A stretch of 11,610 bases of DNA from CAIVAT01 sp964387205. Lineage in GTDB: Bacteria; Bacteroidota; Bacteroidia; Bacteroidales; FEN-979. Within the stretch, counting starts at the first letter, position 1. Every line of letters starts with the position of its first letter. The stretch covers positions 1 to 11,610 of the forward strand of contig CAYLVY010000119.1 in the NCBI GenBank assembly GCA_964387205.1. Direction: 5' to 3'. This document shows positions 1 through 6,685 of the stretch, piece by piece. A program made the translations under genes and the position numbers. The notes under the pieces were generated by a model. The model worked only from the letters and a program-made list of their open reading frames with translations. It was not told the DNA's origin and searched no databases.

Positions 1-1050
1 ATGAGTACACTTTATGATGCTACTTTGCATAATCTTTTTCTTTGCATAATCAATCACATTGATCTTCCAGCCGGAGAGGTACTCGTTTTTGAAACGGCTG
101 AAGAAATTGAAAGTCAGAAAAGCCTTGCCCGAATTCTCGACATCGCAGAGAAAATCGTTCATCTCGTTCAAAATCCTCACCCGGGCGGCTTCATGCTGCT
201 CCCTCGTAAAATCGGGGGAAGGATAGCGGTTGACAAAGTAATCATCGGGAATCTCAATGTGGTACTTGATGGTCATTTGGTTTTTCATGATGGCCTGCTT
301 GAGTTTTGGCACCTTATTGGCGATGCTCAGCCAGCCGCTTTCACGGATGCCATTCCAGACTGAAAGGTGATAATAGGATTTGTTGAACGACCTGTAAAAG
401 ACAGGGTAAGCGAAGCGGGGATCCGTGTAACGGTGGCCATCGTACTTTCCGGGATCGAACATGGGTATTTTGACCAGGGAACCATCGTTTCCGAAGGCGT
501 TGAATCCCATTGTGCCGAATAAAACAACCAGGGGATCCTTACAGGATGTTCCGAATCAATCTTACCGTTACGGCAATAGGCCGGGTCTTTGACAAATACC
601 TTGTTGATCCTGTCCTGACCCTTATTTAGGATAAACTCCAACCAACCGTTGGCGAAGATCTCCAGGCTGCCGATCAGGTCGATCCACTGGAAGTTCAGCC
701 GATTCAGGCGAAGAAATTCCACAACATCCGGATCTTTAACTGGTTCCCAGATCGGGGCTCCCAGGTTATCCTTTCCATTATCCCGGTATGCCATTATCCC
801 TCGGCCATTAATGGACGGTCTTGCGTTTTTCCAACGCACGTAATGCAATGGAGTTTTTCTCCAGGTCCGAAAGAACATTCTGGGGAAACAGATTGTCATC
901 GCCCCAGGGAGACCATAGCGAAGAAGAGTAGTCCTTCGGGATCACCAGTTGTTCAACCGCCGCATCCTGGTTCTTTTTAAAGGATGTGGCCACCGCTTTG
1001 GCGCCGGGAAGGAAAGCCACGTTGTTCTCGAAGACTACCTTTTGTTCCAT
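1..1050 (-). pseudogene. Phage portal-like protein, frameshifted twice and cut by the window edge
   Basis: Read on the minus strand from ATG 1048-1050, the coding potential runs to position 1 but changes frame twice. Near 808-812 one extra A in CATTAATGGC breaks the frame; removing it gives H-Y-G-R-G and a long continuation. Near 540 one base is missing in GTAAGG; adding it restores a frame that is open to position 1. The joined protein would exceed 340 residues. It begins with a WGDDNLFPQ-type segment, then ALRALEKRKT, FANGWLEFILNKG and, near the left edge, SGWKINVID. This pattern recalls portal-like proteins of Bacteroidota prophages, but the family call is from memory of motifs. The start codon overlaps the stop of the upstream gene by one base, which suggests translational coupling. 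It may be a decayed prophage gene, or an intact gene with two sequencing indels in short A runs. Confidence 0.5.
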
Positions 1051-1397
1051 CAATAGCAGACTTTTTTATTGTTGAATTCGATGATAAGCCGAATGTGCAG
1101 CTTTCGTTTCTGGCCGTTTGGCAGAAGAATGTTGCGGGTCGAATTGACCCAATGCCTGGGATCTTTTGCAAGTTTATCTGTAACAGGAAAGTTTTTCCTT
1201 TGTGGAAAGACTTCCTCTCCCTTTTTTGTTCGGATGGAGCATTTGCAGGCATCCTTTAGTTCGATGATATCACCACCTTCACCTGTTGTCCGGTTGGCTG
1301 TTATATATTTTACCTGGAATCGGACCGGTCTGCCTTCTGCATCGACCGAATCCATTATCTCCAATACATCCCACAGCCGGATAAATTCTAAATTCAT
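1050..1397 (-). CDS. Small protein of unknown function upstream of the portal-like gene
   Basis: A 115-residue, basic, probably cytoplasmic protein. I do not recognise its family. It has no signal peptide or membrane segment. The first half contains a beta-rich stretch (VRFQVKYIT) followed by a charged segment with a CKC pair; the second half is rich in Lys and Arg. Its TGA stop overlaps the ATG of the portal-like gene, so the two were probably one transcription unit of a phage-like element. It is divergent from the arsR promoter across about 220 bases of AT-rich intergenic DNA. The frame is intact, unlike the next gene. It could be a small structural or head-associated protein of the same element, but that is only a guess from position. 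Confidence 0.5.
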   Translation of the reverse strand: MNLEFIRLWDVLEIMDSVDAEGRPVRFQVKYITANRTTGEGGDIIELKDACKCSIRTKKGEEVFPQRKNFPVTDKLAKDPRHWVNSTRNILLPNGQKRKLHIRLIIEFNNKKVCY

Positions 1398-1582
1398 GAG
1401 GCAATACTACAACCGGGACCGGGAAGAGGAAAGGACACATAAGCCAAAGAAGAGAACTGTGATAATTTTGGATTAGTGGCAGAATATTCCGGGAATAAAA
1501 ATTAAGCCTGATAACTGGCCTTGAAATAAATAAGAATCAATAAAAATTAGTCCATCAGGTGATAATCTGGTTACTTTTAGTT

Positions 1583-1590
1583 TACTTTTG
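1583..1590 (+). promoter_or_regulatory. Bacteroidota-type -7 promoter box for arsR
   Basis: TACTTTTG matches the Bacteroidota -7 consensus TAnnTTTG exactly and lies 29 bases before the arsR ATG. No clear -33 TTTG is visible at the expected distance; the nearest candidate is a weak TCTG. The predicted transcription start falls inside the adjoining inverted repeat, which fits direct repression. Confidence 0.65.
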
Positions 1591-1608
1591 TTTCGTTATT
1601 CTACGAAA
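1591..1608 (+). promoter_or_regulatory. Operator 1, probable ArsR binding site
   Basis: TTTCGTTATTCTACGAAA is a perfect 6-bp inverted repeat (TTTCGT / ACGAAA) with a 6-base centre. It follows the -7 box directly and ends 11 bases before arsR. A 16-of-18 copy lies at 4291-4308 in front of the permease gene. Position next to the repressor gene, symmetry and duplication support autoregulation by the ArsR product; binding itself is inferred. Confidence 0.75.
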
Positions 1609-1619
1609 TACAAAACGAC

Positions 1620-1928
1620 ATGATCACAGAAAAGAAATATTATACGGAGAACCAGGAGAAAATGGCCAGGTATGCAAAAGCCATTGCTCATCCGGCAAGG
1701 GTCTTCATTCTTGACTTTCTTGCCGATAACATTGACAAATGCTGCTATAGCGGAGACATGGCTGAAGAAATACCCATCGCCCGGTCTACCTTATCGGAAC
1801 ATCTGAAGGAATTAAAGAAGGTCGGGCTTATCCAGGGAGAGATCAACCCACCCTATATTAAGTATTGTATCAACAAAGAAAACTGGGAGGAGGCAAAACG
1901 ATTGCTGAATCTGTTATTCGAACGATAA
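1620..1928 (+). CDS. arsR: ArsR/SmtB-family metalloid-responsive repressor
   Basis: A 102-residue winged-helix protein of the usual length for ArsR repressors. It has AHPARVFILDFL at residues 23-34 and a recognition-helix region with RSTLSEHLKELKKVGLI at about 55-71, followed by a short wing. A vicinal pair Cys41-Cys42 lies in KCCYSGD, just before the recognition helices where ArsR proteins carry their As(III)-binding cysteines; Cys83 (KYC) may be a third ligand. In this family, metalloid binding releases the repressor from DNA. The gene is first in the plus-strand series and sits directly behind operator 1, so it probably regulates itself and, through operator 2, the permease segment. The ATG lacks a Shine-Dalgarno sequence. 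The identity of the inducer cannot be read from the sequence. Confidence 0.9.
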   Translation: MITEKKYYTENQEKMARYAKAIAHPARVFILDFLADNIDKCCYSGDMAEEIPIARSTLSEHLKELKKVGLIQGEINPPYIKYCINKENWEEAKRLLNLLFER

Positions 1929-1954
1929 TTTTCAATTTTACTAAACCTGAACAA

Positions 1955-2188
1955 ATGGAGATAAAAATCTTAGGCCCGGGCTGTCCGAAATGTAAGACGC
2001 TGGACAAAATGACCCGGGAGGTTGTCGAGAAAAACGGGATCAATGCAAAAATCACCAAGGTCGAAGACATCATGGAGATCATGAAATATGGTGTCATGTC
2101 AACTCCGGCAATTGTCGTTGACGAAAAGGTCCTGGTTAAAGGCCGGGTGCCTTCCTATGATGAAATCAAACAATTATTGACCAAATAA
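1955..2188 (+). CDS. Small thioredoxin-fold protein with CPKC (MTH895/redox-active disulfide protein 2 type)
   Basis: A 77-residue cytoplasmic protein made of one minimal thioredoxin fold. The N-terminus, MEIKILGPGCPKCKTL, places the redox pair at Cys10 and Cys13; MSTPAIVVDEKVL near residues 49-61 carries the cis-Pro typical of the fold. The frame is open further upstream, but ATG 1955 is chosen because family members begin directly with the first beta strand; a longer start would overlap arsR. Such proteins are frequent in metalloid operons and accompany ArsP- and ArsG-type permeases, probably as thiol-disulfide carriers or metalloid carriers. A paralogue lies at 6164-6421. The stop is 4 bases before the next gene. 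Confidence 0.85.
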   Translation: MEIKILGPGCPKCKTLDKMTREVVEKNGINAKITKVEDIMEIMKYGVMSTPAIVVDEKVLVKGRVPSYDEIKQLLTK

Positions 2189-2192
2189 CAGA

Positions 2193-2591
2193 ATGCAAAT
2201 GAAAAAGACAATGTTAATCTTCCTGGCCTTTTTTATGGTATCTGGAGTTTTTGCAGGAAATCCGGCAGCAAAAAAGGTCGAGGTCTATTATTTCCATTTT
2301 ACCCGTCGTTGCATGACTTGCAACAATGTCGAAAAGGTTTCTAAAGAGGCAGTCGAGCAACAATATGCTGAGAAGGTAAAGGCCGGAGAGATCGCTTTTA
2401 AAAGTGTCGACCTGGATGAAAAGGAAGGTGAAGCCATCGGAGCAAAGCTAAAAGTGGAAGGCCAGACACTTCTGATCGTATCAGGTGAAAAAAGGGTCGA
2501 TCTGACAGACAAAGGCTTCATGTACGCCAACGACAGCCCCGAAAAGTTGAAGGCTGATATCAAAAAGGCCATTGATGATATGTTGAAATAG
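2193..2591 (+). CDS. Secreted thioredoxin-like CxxC protein (often named nitrophorin-like in Bacteroidota)
   Basis: A 132-residue protein with an N-terminal signal peptide (hydrophobic residues about 7-21, ending VFAG), so it is probably periplasmic. The mature part starts with a beta strand, VEVYYFHFTRRC, and a CMTC pair at Cys40 and Cys43, followed by a helix, an acidic segment SVDLDEKEGE and GQTLLIV, a strand-loop arrangement like thioredoxin-fold proteins. The protein resembles small Bacteroidota proteins that are commonly labelled nitrophorin-like and found next to CcdA/ArsG-like membrane proteins. ATG 2199 (MKKTM) is an equally good start. A diverged homologue is encoded at 6686-7099. 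It is likely a periplasmic thiol partner of the membrane protein encoded at 3161. Confidence 0.75.
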   Translation: MQMKKTMLIFLAFFMVSGVFAGNPAAKKVEVYYFHFTRRCMTCNNVEKVSKEAVEQQYAEKVKAGEIAFKSVDLDEKEGEAIGAKLKVEGQTLLIVSGEKRVDLTDKGFMYANDSPEKLKADIKKAIDDMLK

Positions 2592-2605
2592 CCAAAAAAT
2601 TAATT

Positions 2606-3118
2606 GTGAGATCGATAATCGTTCTTATCCTGCTCGGCATTTCTGCGTTCTTACAAGCGCAGGATTCGGGAGGTTCTGCTGGAAAAACAATTCCTTCCGT
2701 CACCCTGCAGGATGATAAAGGAAATTCGTTCAACTCGTCTAAGATTTCAAACGACGGGAAACCTTTTGTGATCGTATTCTGGAAAACCTGCTGCAAACCA
2801 CCAATCCGCGAATTATCCGTTTTGAGTGACCTCTACGATGAATGGAAAGAAAAAACCGGTGTAAAGATTTTCGCCGTTTCGGTGGATGATGCCAGGTCGA
2901 CCATGACCGTCAAACCCTTTACAAACGGGCAGGGATGGGAGTTTGAAGTATTGCTTGATCCCAACCAGAATTTAAAACGCAGCATGAATGTAAGCGTGTT
3001 ACCCTACACCTTCGTTTTTAATGGTAATGGTGAGGTGGTCGGAGAAAGAATGTTGTTTTCCGAAGGCGATGAAAATGAAATTTTTGACATGATTCAAAAG
3101 GCAGTTCCAAAGAACTGA
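2606..3118 (+). CDS. TlpA/AhpC-like periplasmic protein with an altered active site (CCKPP)
   Basis: A 170-residue protein with a short signal peptide (residues 1-18, ending LQAQ) and a TlpA-like thioredoxin domain: a GKTIPSVTLQD strand, a KPFVIVFWKT strand and VLPYTFVFNGNGEVVG with the cis-Pro. The active site reads F-W-K-T-C62-C63-K-P-P-I-R-E-L. Against the usual F-W-x-x-W-C-x-P-C pattern, the Trp has become Cys62 and the resolving Cys has become Pro66. The enzyme therefore keeps one canonical Cys plus a vicinal one and cannot work as a normal CxxC oxidoreductase. A vicinal pair might bind As(III) or form an unusual disulfide. The start is GTG, with no ATG in a suitable place. It is 14 bases from the upstream gene and in the same unit. 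Confidence 0.8.
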   Translation: MRSIIVLILLGISAFLQAQDSGGSAGKTIPSVTLQDDKGNSFNSSKISNDGKPFVIVFWKTCCKPPIRELSVLSDLYDEWKEKTGVKIFAVSVDDARSTMTVKPFTNGQGWEFEVLLDPNQNLKRSMNVSVLPYTFVFNGNGEVVGERMLFSEGDENEIFDMIQKAVPKN

Positions 3119-3160
3119 TAAGTATCAGGATCACACAGGAAACATAGTAAATAAAAACAC

Positions 3161-3859
3161 ATGCAATATCTGCAGACTATTCTGGAAAACTCGCAATATG
3201 CTTTTCTGACGGCTTTTATACTGGGTTTGATGACAGCAATCAGTCCCTGTCCCCTTGCCACAAATATCTCCGCTATCGGATTTATCAGCAGGGATATTGA
3301 AAACAGGCGAAGGGTATTCATAAAAGGATTGGTATATACACTGGGAAGAGCTGTCTCCTACACAGGTCTCGGGGTGATTCTGTTCCTTGGGGCCAGCAAA
3401 ATGAAAGTATCTCTACTGTTCCAGGGTTGGGGTGAAAAACTCCTCGGTCCGGTTTTAATCCTTATCGGGGTGTTCATGCTGGATTTCATCAGCATAAAAT
3501 TACCCGGATTCTCAGGACTAACCGAGAAGATGGGTGAACACAGCAAGAGAAGCTACTGGGGGACCCTGTTGTTGGGCATGGTTTTCGCCATGGCATTCTG
3601 CCCTTATAGCGGTGTCTTGTACTTCGGCATGCTGATCCCTATGACCATTGCAAGCGCCAGCGGACTTTACTTGCCGGTCATTTTTGCGATTGCCACGGGC
3701 CTGCCCGTGATCATCTTCGCCTGGCTTCTTGCTTACGCTGTTGGCAATGTCGGACAACTATACCACAGGATCAAACAGTTTGAACTATGGTTCCGAAGGG
3801 TAGTAGCTGTCGTATTCATTCTTGTAGGCATCTATTATATTGTAATCTTTTACTTTTAG
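3161..3859 (+). CDS. CcdA/DsbD-type membrane protein, ArsG-like
   Basis: A 232-residue integral inner-membrane protein with about six hydrophobic helices. It carries the two intramembrane Cys-Pro motifs of the CcdA/DsbD superfamily: SPCPLATN with Cys30 in the first helix and MAFCPYSG with Cys147 in the middle helix. CcdA proteins move electrons from cytoplasmic thioredoxin to periplasmic thiol proteins; a related branch, as I recall, is annotated as the ArsG family of aromatic arsenical efflux permeases. The context, with an ArsR repressor, a cytoplasmic CPKC protein and two secreted thioredoxin-fold proteins just upstream, fits either a transmembrane thiol relay or an ArsEFG-like organoarsenical export system. 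The sequence does not decide between electron transfer and export. The rhodanese-like gene follows after one base. Confidence 0.85.
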   Translation: MQYLQTILENSQYAFLTAFILGLMTAISPCPLATNISAIGFISRDIENRRRVFIKGLVYTLGRAVSYTGLGVILFLGASKMKVSLLFQGWGEKLLGPVLILIGVFMLDFISIKLPGFSGLTEKMGEHSKRSYWGTLLLGMVFAMAFCPYSGVLYFGMLIPMTIASASGLYLPVIFAIATGLPVIIFAWLLAYAVGNVGQLYHRIKQFELWFRRVVAVVFILVGIYYIVIFYF

Positions 3860-3860
3860 A

Positions 3861-4277
3861 ATGGAAGACTTTTTTTCAGGAATCGGTTTTAAAAGCGGTG
3901 GAATACTGAATGTAACTCCAAGACAAGCGCTGGAGTTATGCAGAAAAGGAGCCTTGTTGGTTGATGTCAGGGAAGCTGATCTGAGCAGGTTCAAAATGTT
4001 TGATGTCCCTGAAATCATCTATTGTCCATTCAGTATCATGGAAGAGACCTTTCATAATTTTCCTGCCGATAAACCGCTGATTTTTGCTGATGCGGCCGGA
4101 CTGCACAGCAGGGAAGCAACGGTGCTGGCAATCAGAAATGGGATTGAAGACCGGGTGGCTAATCTTGCAGGAGGGCTTATTGAATGGGAAAGGGATGAGA
4201 TGCCGCTCATCATTGATAAAAGTGAGAAACTATCCGGGTCCTGCATGTGTCAGCTCAGGCCAAGGGATAAAAAGTAG
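3861..4277 (+). CDS. Rhodanese-like protein lacking the catalytic Cys, with a C-terminal CxC
   Basis: A 138-residue cytoplasmic protein with one rhodanese-like domain: LLVDVREAD at residues 32-40, and NLAGGLIEWERDEMPL at about 101-116, which matches the usual end of the fold. The catalytic loop reads A-D77-A-A-G-L-H-S, where active rhodaneses have Cys followed by a glycine-rich loop. Persulfide transfer at this site is therefore not expected. Instead the tail holds Cys128-Met-Cys130 (GSCMCQL), near the C-terminus and outside the core fold. This suggests a sensing, scaffolding or metal(loid)-binding role. The gene is one base downstream of the CcdA/ArsG-like gene, so it should belong to that unit, and directly precedes operator 2. 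Confidence 0.85.
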   Translation: MEDFFSGIGFKSGGILNVTPRQALELCRKGALLVDVREADLSRFKMFDVPEIIYCPFSIMEETFHNFPADKPLIFADAAGLHSREATVLAIRNGIEDRVANLAGGLIEWERDEMPLIIDKSEKLSGSCMCQLRPRDKK

Positions 4278-4281
4278 TTTT

Positions 4282-4308
4282 AACATTTGGTTTCGTTTTT
4301 CTACGAAT
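4282..4308 (+). promoter_or_regulatory. Internal promoter and operator 2 before the permease
   Basis: AACATTTG at 4282-4289 is a one-mismatch form of the TAnnTTTG -7 box. TTTCGTTTTTCTACGAAT at 4291-4308 copies operator 1 at 16 of 18 positions, with a TTCGT/ACGAA inverted repeat. The spacing between box and operator differs by only one base from that at 1583-1608. This argues for a second ArsR-controlled transcription start in the 49-base gap ahead of the permease gene. Confidence 0.7.
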
Positions 4309-4326
4309 CACTAACTGAAAATTAAA

Positions 4327-5352
4327 TTGAAATTACTCAAGACAAATAAATGGATCCCACCGGTTGTGTTAATTGGCATCTGGTTTTTGATTTACCTGAA
4401 TCTGAAACCTCTGACTGACTGGTTTGTCAATGACCTTTTGAAATTGACTGCCGGCAAGCATCTGACCGAAACCCTGCGATTTTTCATTTTTGAAGTACCG
4501 AAAGTTTTAATGCTGCTGGTACTGATCATTTTTGTGGTAGGGATAGTCCGGGGTTTCTTCACTCCGGAAAGAACACGCCGTGCATTGGAAGGGAAATCAC
4601 TTTTTACCGGCAATGTACTGGCCTCAATGCTGGGGATCGTCACGCCTTTCTGTTCCTGTTCCGCAATTCCTCTTTTTCTCGGGTTCGTTGAATCAGGTAT
4701 CCCTCTGGGTGTTACATTCTCCTTTCTTATCGCAGCTCCGATGATCAATGAGGTAGCTGTAATCCTTCTTTTTGGAATGTTCGGGTGGAAGGTGGCAACT
4801 ATTTACATTACAACCGGGTTGGTGGTGGCTATCACTGCTGGCTGGGTGATCGGAAAACTTCACCTGGAGAAGTATGTGGAAAGCTGGGTGTATGAGGTCA
4901 AAGCAAGTCATGCAGAGGATCAGGAGGACCAGATACGTTTCTCAGACCGGATCGAATCCGGATACGCGGCAGTTAAAGAGATCGTCGGAAAAGTATGGAT
5001 CTACATAATCATCGGGATTGCTGTTGGGGCGGCCGCCCATGGGTACGTACCTGAAAATTTCATGGCCAACCTAATGGGTAAGGCAACATGGTACTCTGTT
5101 CCCCTTTCAATCCTGATCGGGGTTCCTTTGTATTCCAATGCGGCCGGGATCATTCCTATTGTGAGTGTGCTGATCGAAAAAGGTGTTCCGCTTGGTACCG
5201 CCCTTGCCTTCATGATGGCAGTGATCGGGTTATCCCTGCCGGAAATGATCATCCTTAGGAAGGTTTTAAAATTACGGCTGATTGGAATTTTCGTCGGGGT
5301 AGTTTCAGCAGGAATTGTCATCGTGGGATACCTGTTCAATCTGATATATTGA
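4327..5352 (+). CDS. ArsP-type permease (PF03773 family)
   Basis: A 341-residue inner-membrane protein with about eight to ten hydrophobic helices in two halves separated by a charged loop (about residues 185-215). The first half holds the family signature TPFCSCSAIPLFLG, with Cys109 and Cys111, followed by GIPLGVTFSFLIAAPMINE; the second half repeats the logic with GVPLYSNAAGIIPI and GTALAFMMAVIGLSLPE. In this family, ArsP exports trivalent organoarsenicals, while other members are linked to Cu or Zn efflux, so the substrate here is open. The ArsR-type operator in front supports a metalloid role. The only usable start is TTG 4327; the nearby ATG 4350 is out of frame. No Shine-Dalgarno sequence precedes it. 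Confidence 0.88.
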   Translation: MKLLKTNKWIPPVVLIGIWFLIYLNLKPLTDWFVNDLLKLTAGKHLTETLRFFIFEVPKVLMLLVLIIFVVGIVRGFFTPERTRRALEGKSLFTGNVLASMLGIVTPFCSCSAIPLFLGFVESGIPLGVTFSFLIAAPMINEVAVILLFGMFGWKVATIYITTGLVVAITAGWVIGKLHLEKYVESWVYEVKASHAEDQEDQIRFSDRIESGYAAVKEIVGKVWIYIIIGIAVGAAAHGYVPENFMANLMGKATWYSVPLSILIGVPLYSNAAGIIPIVSVLIEKGVPLGTALAFMMAVIGLSLPEMIILRKVLKLRLIGIFVGVVSAGIVIVGYLFNLIY

Positions 5353-5394
5353 GCATTATAACTTATACAATTGATTACCTTAAAAAATGACCGT

Positions 5395-6159
5395 ATGAGA
5401 AAGACCATCGGATTTATCGGAGGAGGCAGAATAACCCGGATATTCCTCCAGGCTTTCCGGAACAAAGGATTCAATCCGGCGAAGATTGTTGTATTCGATA
5501 TCAGCAATGAGGTCCTGCTGACACTGCAGCAAAACTTTCCGGCAGTGAAGATATCTTCTCTTGATGAAGCAGCAAGCCAGGATATCGTATTTATTGCACT
5601 TCACCCGCCTATCATCATGGACACCCTTGAGCACGTGAAGGGAAACATTAATGCCGGCTCTTGCGTGATCTCACTGGCACCCAAGGTTACGATAGAAAAA
5701 ATTTCCACAAAGCTTAACGGCCTGGGAAATGTTGCAAGGATGATCCCCAATGCAACGTCGTACATCAACAAAGGATACAACCCGGTCTGTTTTTCAAAGG
5801 ATTTCTATGACAAGGAAAGTATCCTGGATTTGTTAGAGCTTCTTGGAGACACCTTCATTGCTGAAGAATCCAAAATGGAAGCATATGCAATTGTTTCAGC
5901 CATGCTGCCGACATACTTCTGGTTCCAGTGGCAGGAGATGCACCAGCTTGGAATAAAGATGGGACTTAACGAAACCGAGGCAAGAGAAACGGTTGAAAAA
6001 TCGTTGGTGGCTGCCATTGAGACTATGTATTATTCGGAATTGAAATATGAGGAGGTGATTGACCTGATTCCGGTCAAGCCGATAGCGGCTCATGAACCCC
6101 AGATAAAAGAGATCCTTTCGAATACGCTTAGCGCCTTGTTTGAAAAAATAAAACCCTGA
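5395..6159 (+). CDS. Pyrroline-5-carboxylate reductase-like NAD(P)-binding oxidoreductase
   Basis: A 254-residue cytoplasmic protein with a Rossmann domain that opens IGFIGGGRITR at residues 4-14, then VVFDIS, IVFIALHPP and ARMIPNATS, the order found in ProC-like enzymes. The C-terminal helical domain carries the dimerisation pattern in altered form: S-A-M-L-P-T-Y replaces the usual S-G-x-G-P-A-Y, followed by MHQLGIKMGLNETEARETVEKSL. ATG 5395 is preferred over TTG 5371 because the Rossmann strand starts right after it. It is slightly shorter than typical ProC. True ProC makes proline from pyrroline-5-carboxylate; the location between a metalloid permease and redox proteins, and the changed signature, suggest a specialised reductase, with unknown substrate. 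It is followed after 4 bases by the next gene. Confidence 0.75.
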   Translation: MRKTIGFIGGGRITRIFLQAFRNKGFNPAKIVVFDISNEVLLTLQQNFPAVKISSLDEAASQDIVFIALHPPIIMDTLEHVKGNINAGSCVISLAPKVTIEKISTKLNGLGNVARMIPNATSYINKGYNPVCFSKDFYDKESILDLLELLGDTFIAEESKMEAYAIVSAMLPTYFWFQWQEMHQLGIKMGLNETEARETVEKSLVAAIETMYYSELKYEEVIDLIPVKPIAAHEPQIKEILSNTLSALFEKIKP

Positions 6160-6163
6160 TCCA

Positions 6164-6421
6164 ATGGTCACCATCCGAATAATCTGTTGTGAATGTCCCG
6201 AATGTCTGAAACTCGAGACGATGTGTCACAGGATTGTCAGGGAAAGACAGTACCAGGCTGATATCCTGAAATCGGAACAAGATCATTTAGAACAGGGAAA
6301 GGAAAAGCTACCCGGCCCTGTTTTTTTGATCGATGAAAAAGTATTCTCCTGGGGAAGGGTCCCCGAGAGAAAAGTAATTGAAGGCTGGGTCGATGACTTA
6401 CTGAAAGTTTACTTTTATTAA
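6164..6421 (+). CDS. Small Cys-rich thioredoxin-fold protein, second copy of the CPKC type
   Basis: An 85-residue cytoplasmic protein related to the one at 1955-2188: the CPEC pair (Cys11, Cys14) aligns with CPKC, and the tail VFLIDEKVFSWGRVPERKVI matches IVVDEKVLVKGRVP. Three additional cysteines sit nearby (Cys8, Cys9 and Cys21), giving five within the first 21 residues, including a vicinal pair. That is more than disulfide exchange requires and would suit metal or metalloid binding. The middle is more charged and less conserved than in the first copy. It lies 4 bases after the ProC-like gene and 23 before the AhpD-like gene, within one unit. The start is the only ATG near the first strand. 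Confidence 0.75.
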   Translation: MVTIRIICCECPECLKLETMCHRIVRERQYQADILKSEQDHLEQGKEKLPGPVFLIDEKVFSWGRVPERKVIEGWVDDLLKVYFY

Positions 6422-6444
6422 CCTGCAACTCAAATGGACAAGTT

Positions 6445-6678
6445 ATGAAGAATTTCGAACATCTGGAGGCAAGGACAGTCGAACTGGCAGCGGTTTCAGC
6501 CTCCATTGCAGGGGGATGCAGGCCTTGTCTTGATTATCATTTCAAGAAGGCGCTTGAAACCGGCTGCACGATTGAGCAAATTCAGGAAGCTATCGAATTA
6601 GGCAAGATGATAAAGCAACGACCGATTCAGGATATTTACGACCAGGCAGAAAAACTGGTAAATCAAACCCTTAAATAG
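6445..6678 (+). CDS. Short AhpD/carboxymuconolactone decarboxylase-like protein with CRPC
   Basis: A 77-residue all-helical protein holding a single CMD/AhpD core. The signature GGCRPCLDYHFKKALETG places Cys25 and Cys28 in a CxxC pair with His32 four residues on, the arrangement used by AhpD-type proteins for thiol-disulfide chemistry. It has only the short core, as in many small single-domain CMD proteins; it would have to oligomerise. It carries no signal peptide, so it is cytoplasmic. It could recycle a thiol protein or, since AhpD reduces a lipoyl protein in mycobacterial peroxide defence, it could interact with the lipoyl domain encoded at 9618-10475; the second idea is inference from family and neighbourhood. 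Confidence 0.85.
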   Translation: MKNFEHLEARTVELAAVSASIAGGCRPCLDYHFKKALETGCTIEQIQEAIELGKMIKQRPIQDIYDQAEKLVNQTLK

Positions 6679-6685
6679 AAGCAAT

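Noticed and set aside
984..1476. Plus-strand open frames across the phage-like region
   Set aside because: They are antisense to the minus-strand gene at 1050-1397, have no recognisable domain and lack promoter or start signals.
1494..1550. Direct repeat AATAAAAATTA(A/G) in the intergenic region before arsR
   Set aside because: Only about 11 AT-rich bases repeated once; expected by chance in such composition and not linked to a promoter element.
4392..4748. 118-residue minus-strand open frame inside the permease gene
   Set aside because: It is a shadow of the permease frame; the plus-strand product has a clear family signature and the antisense product has none.
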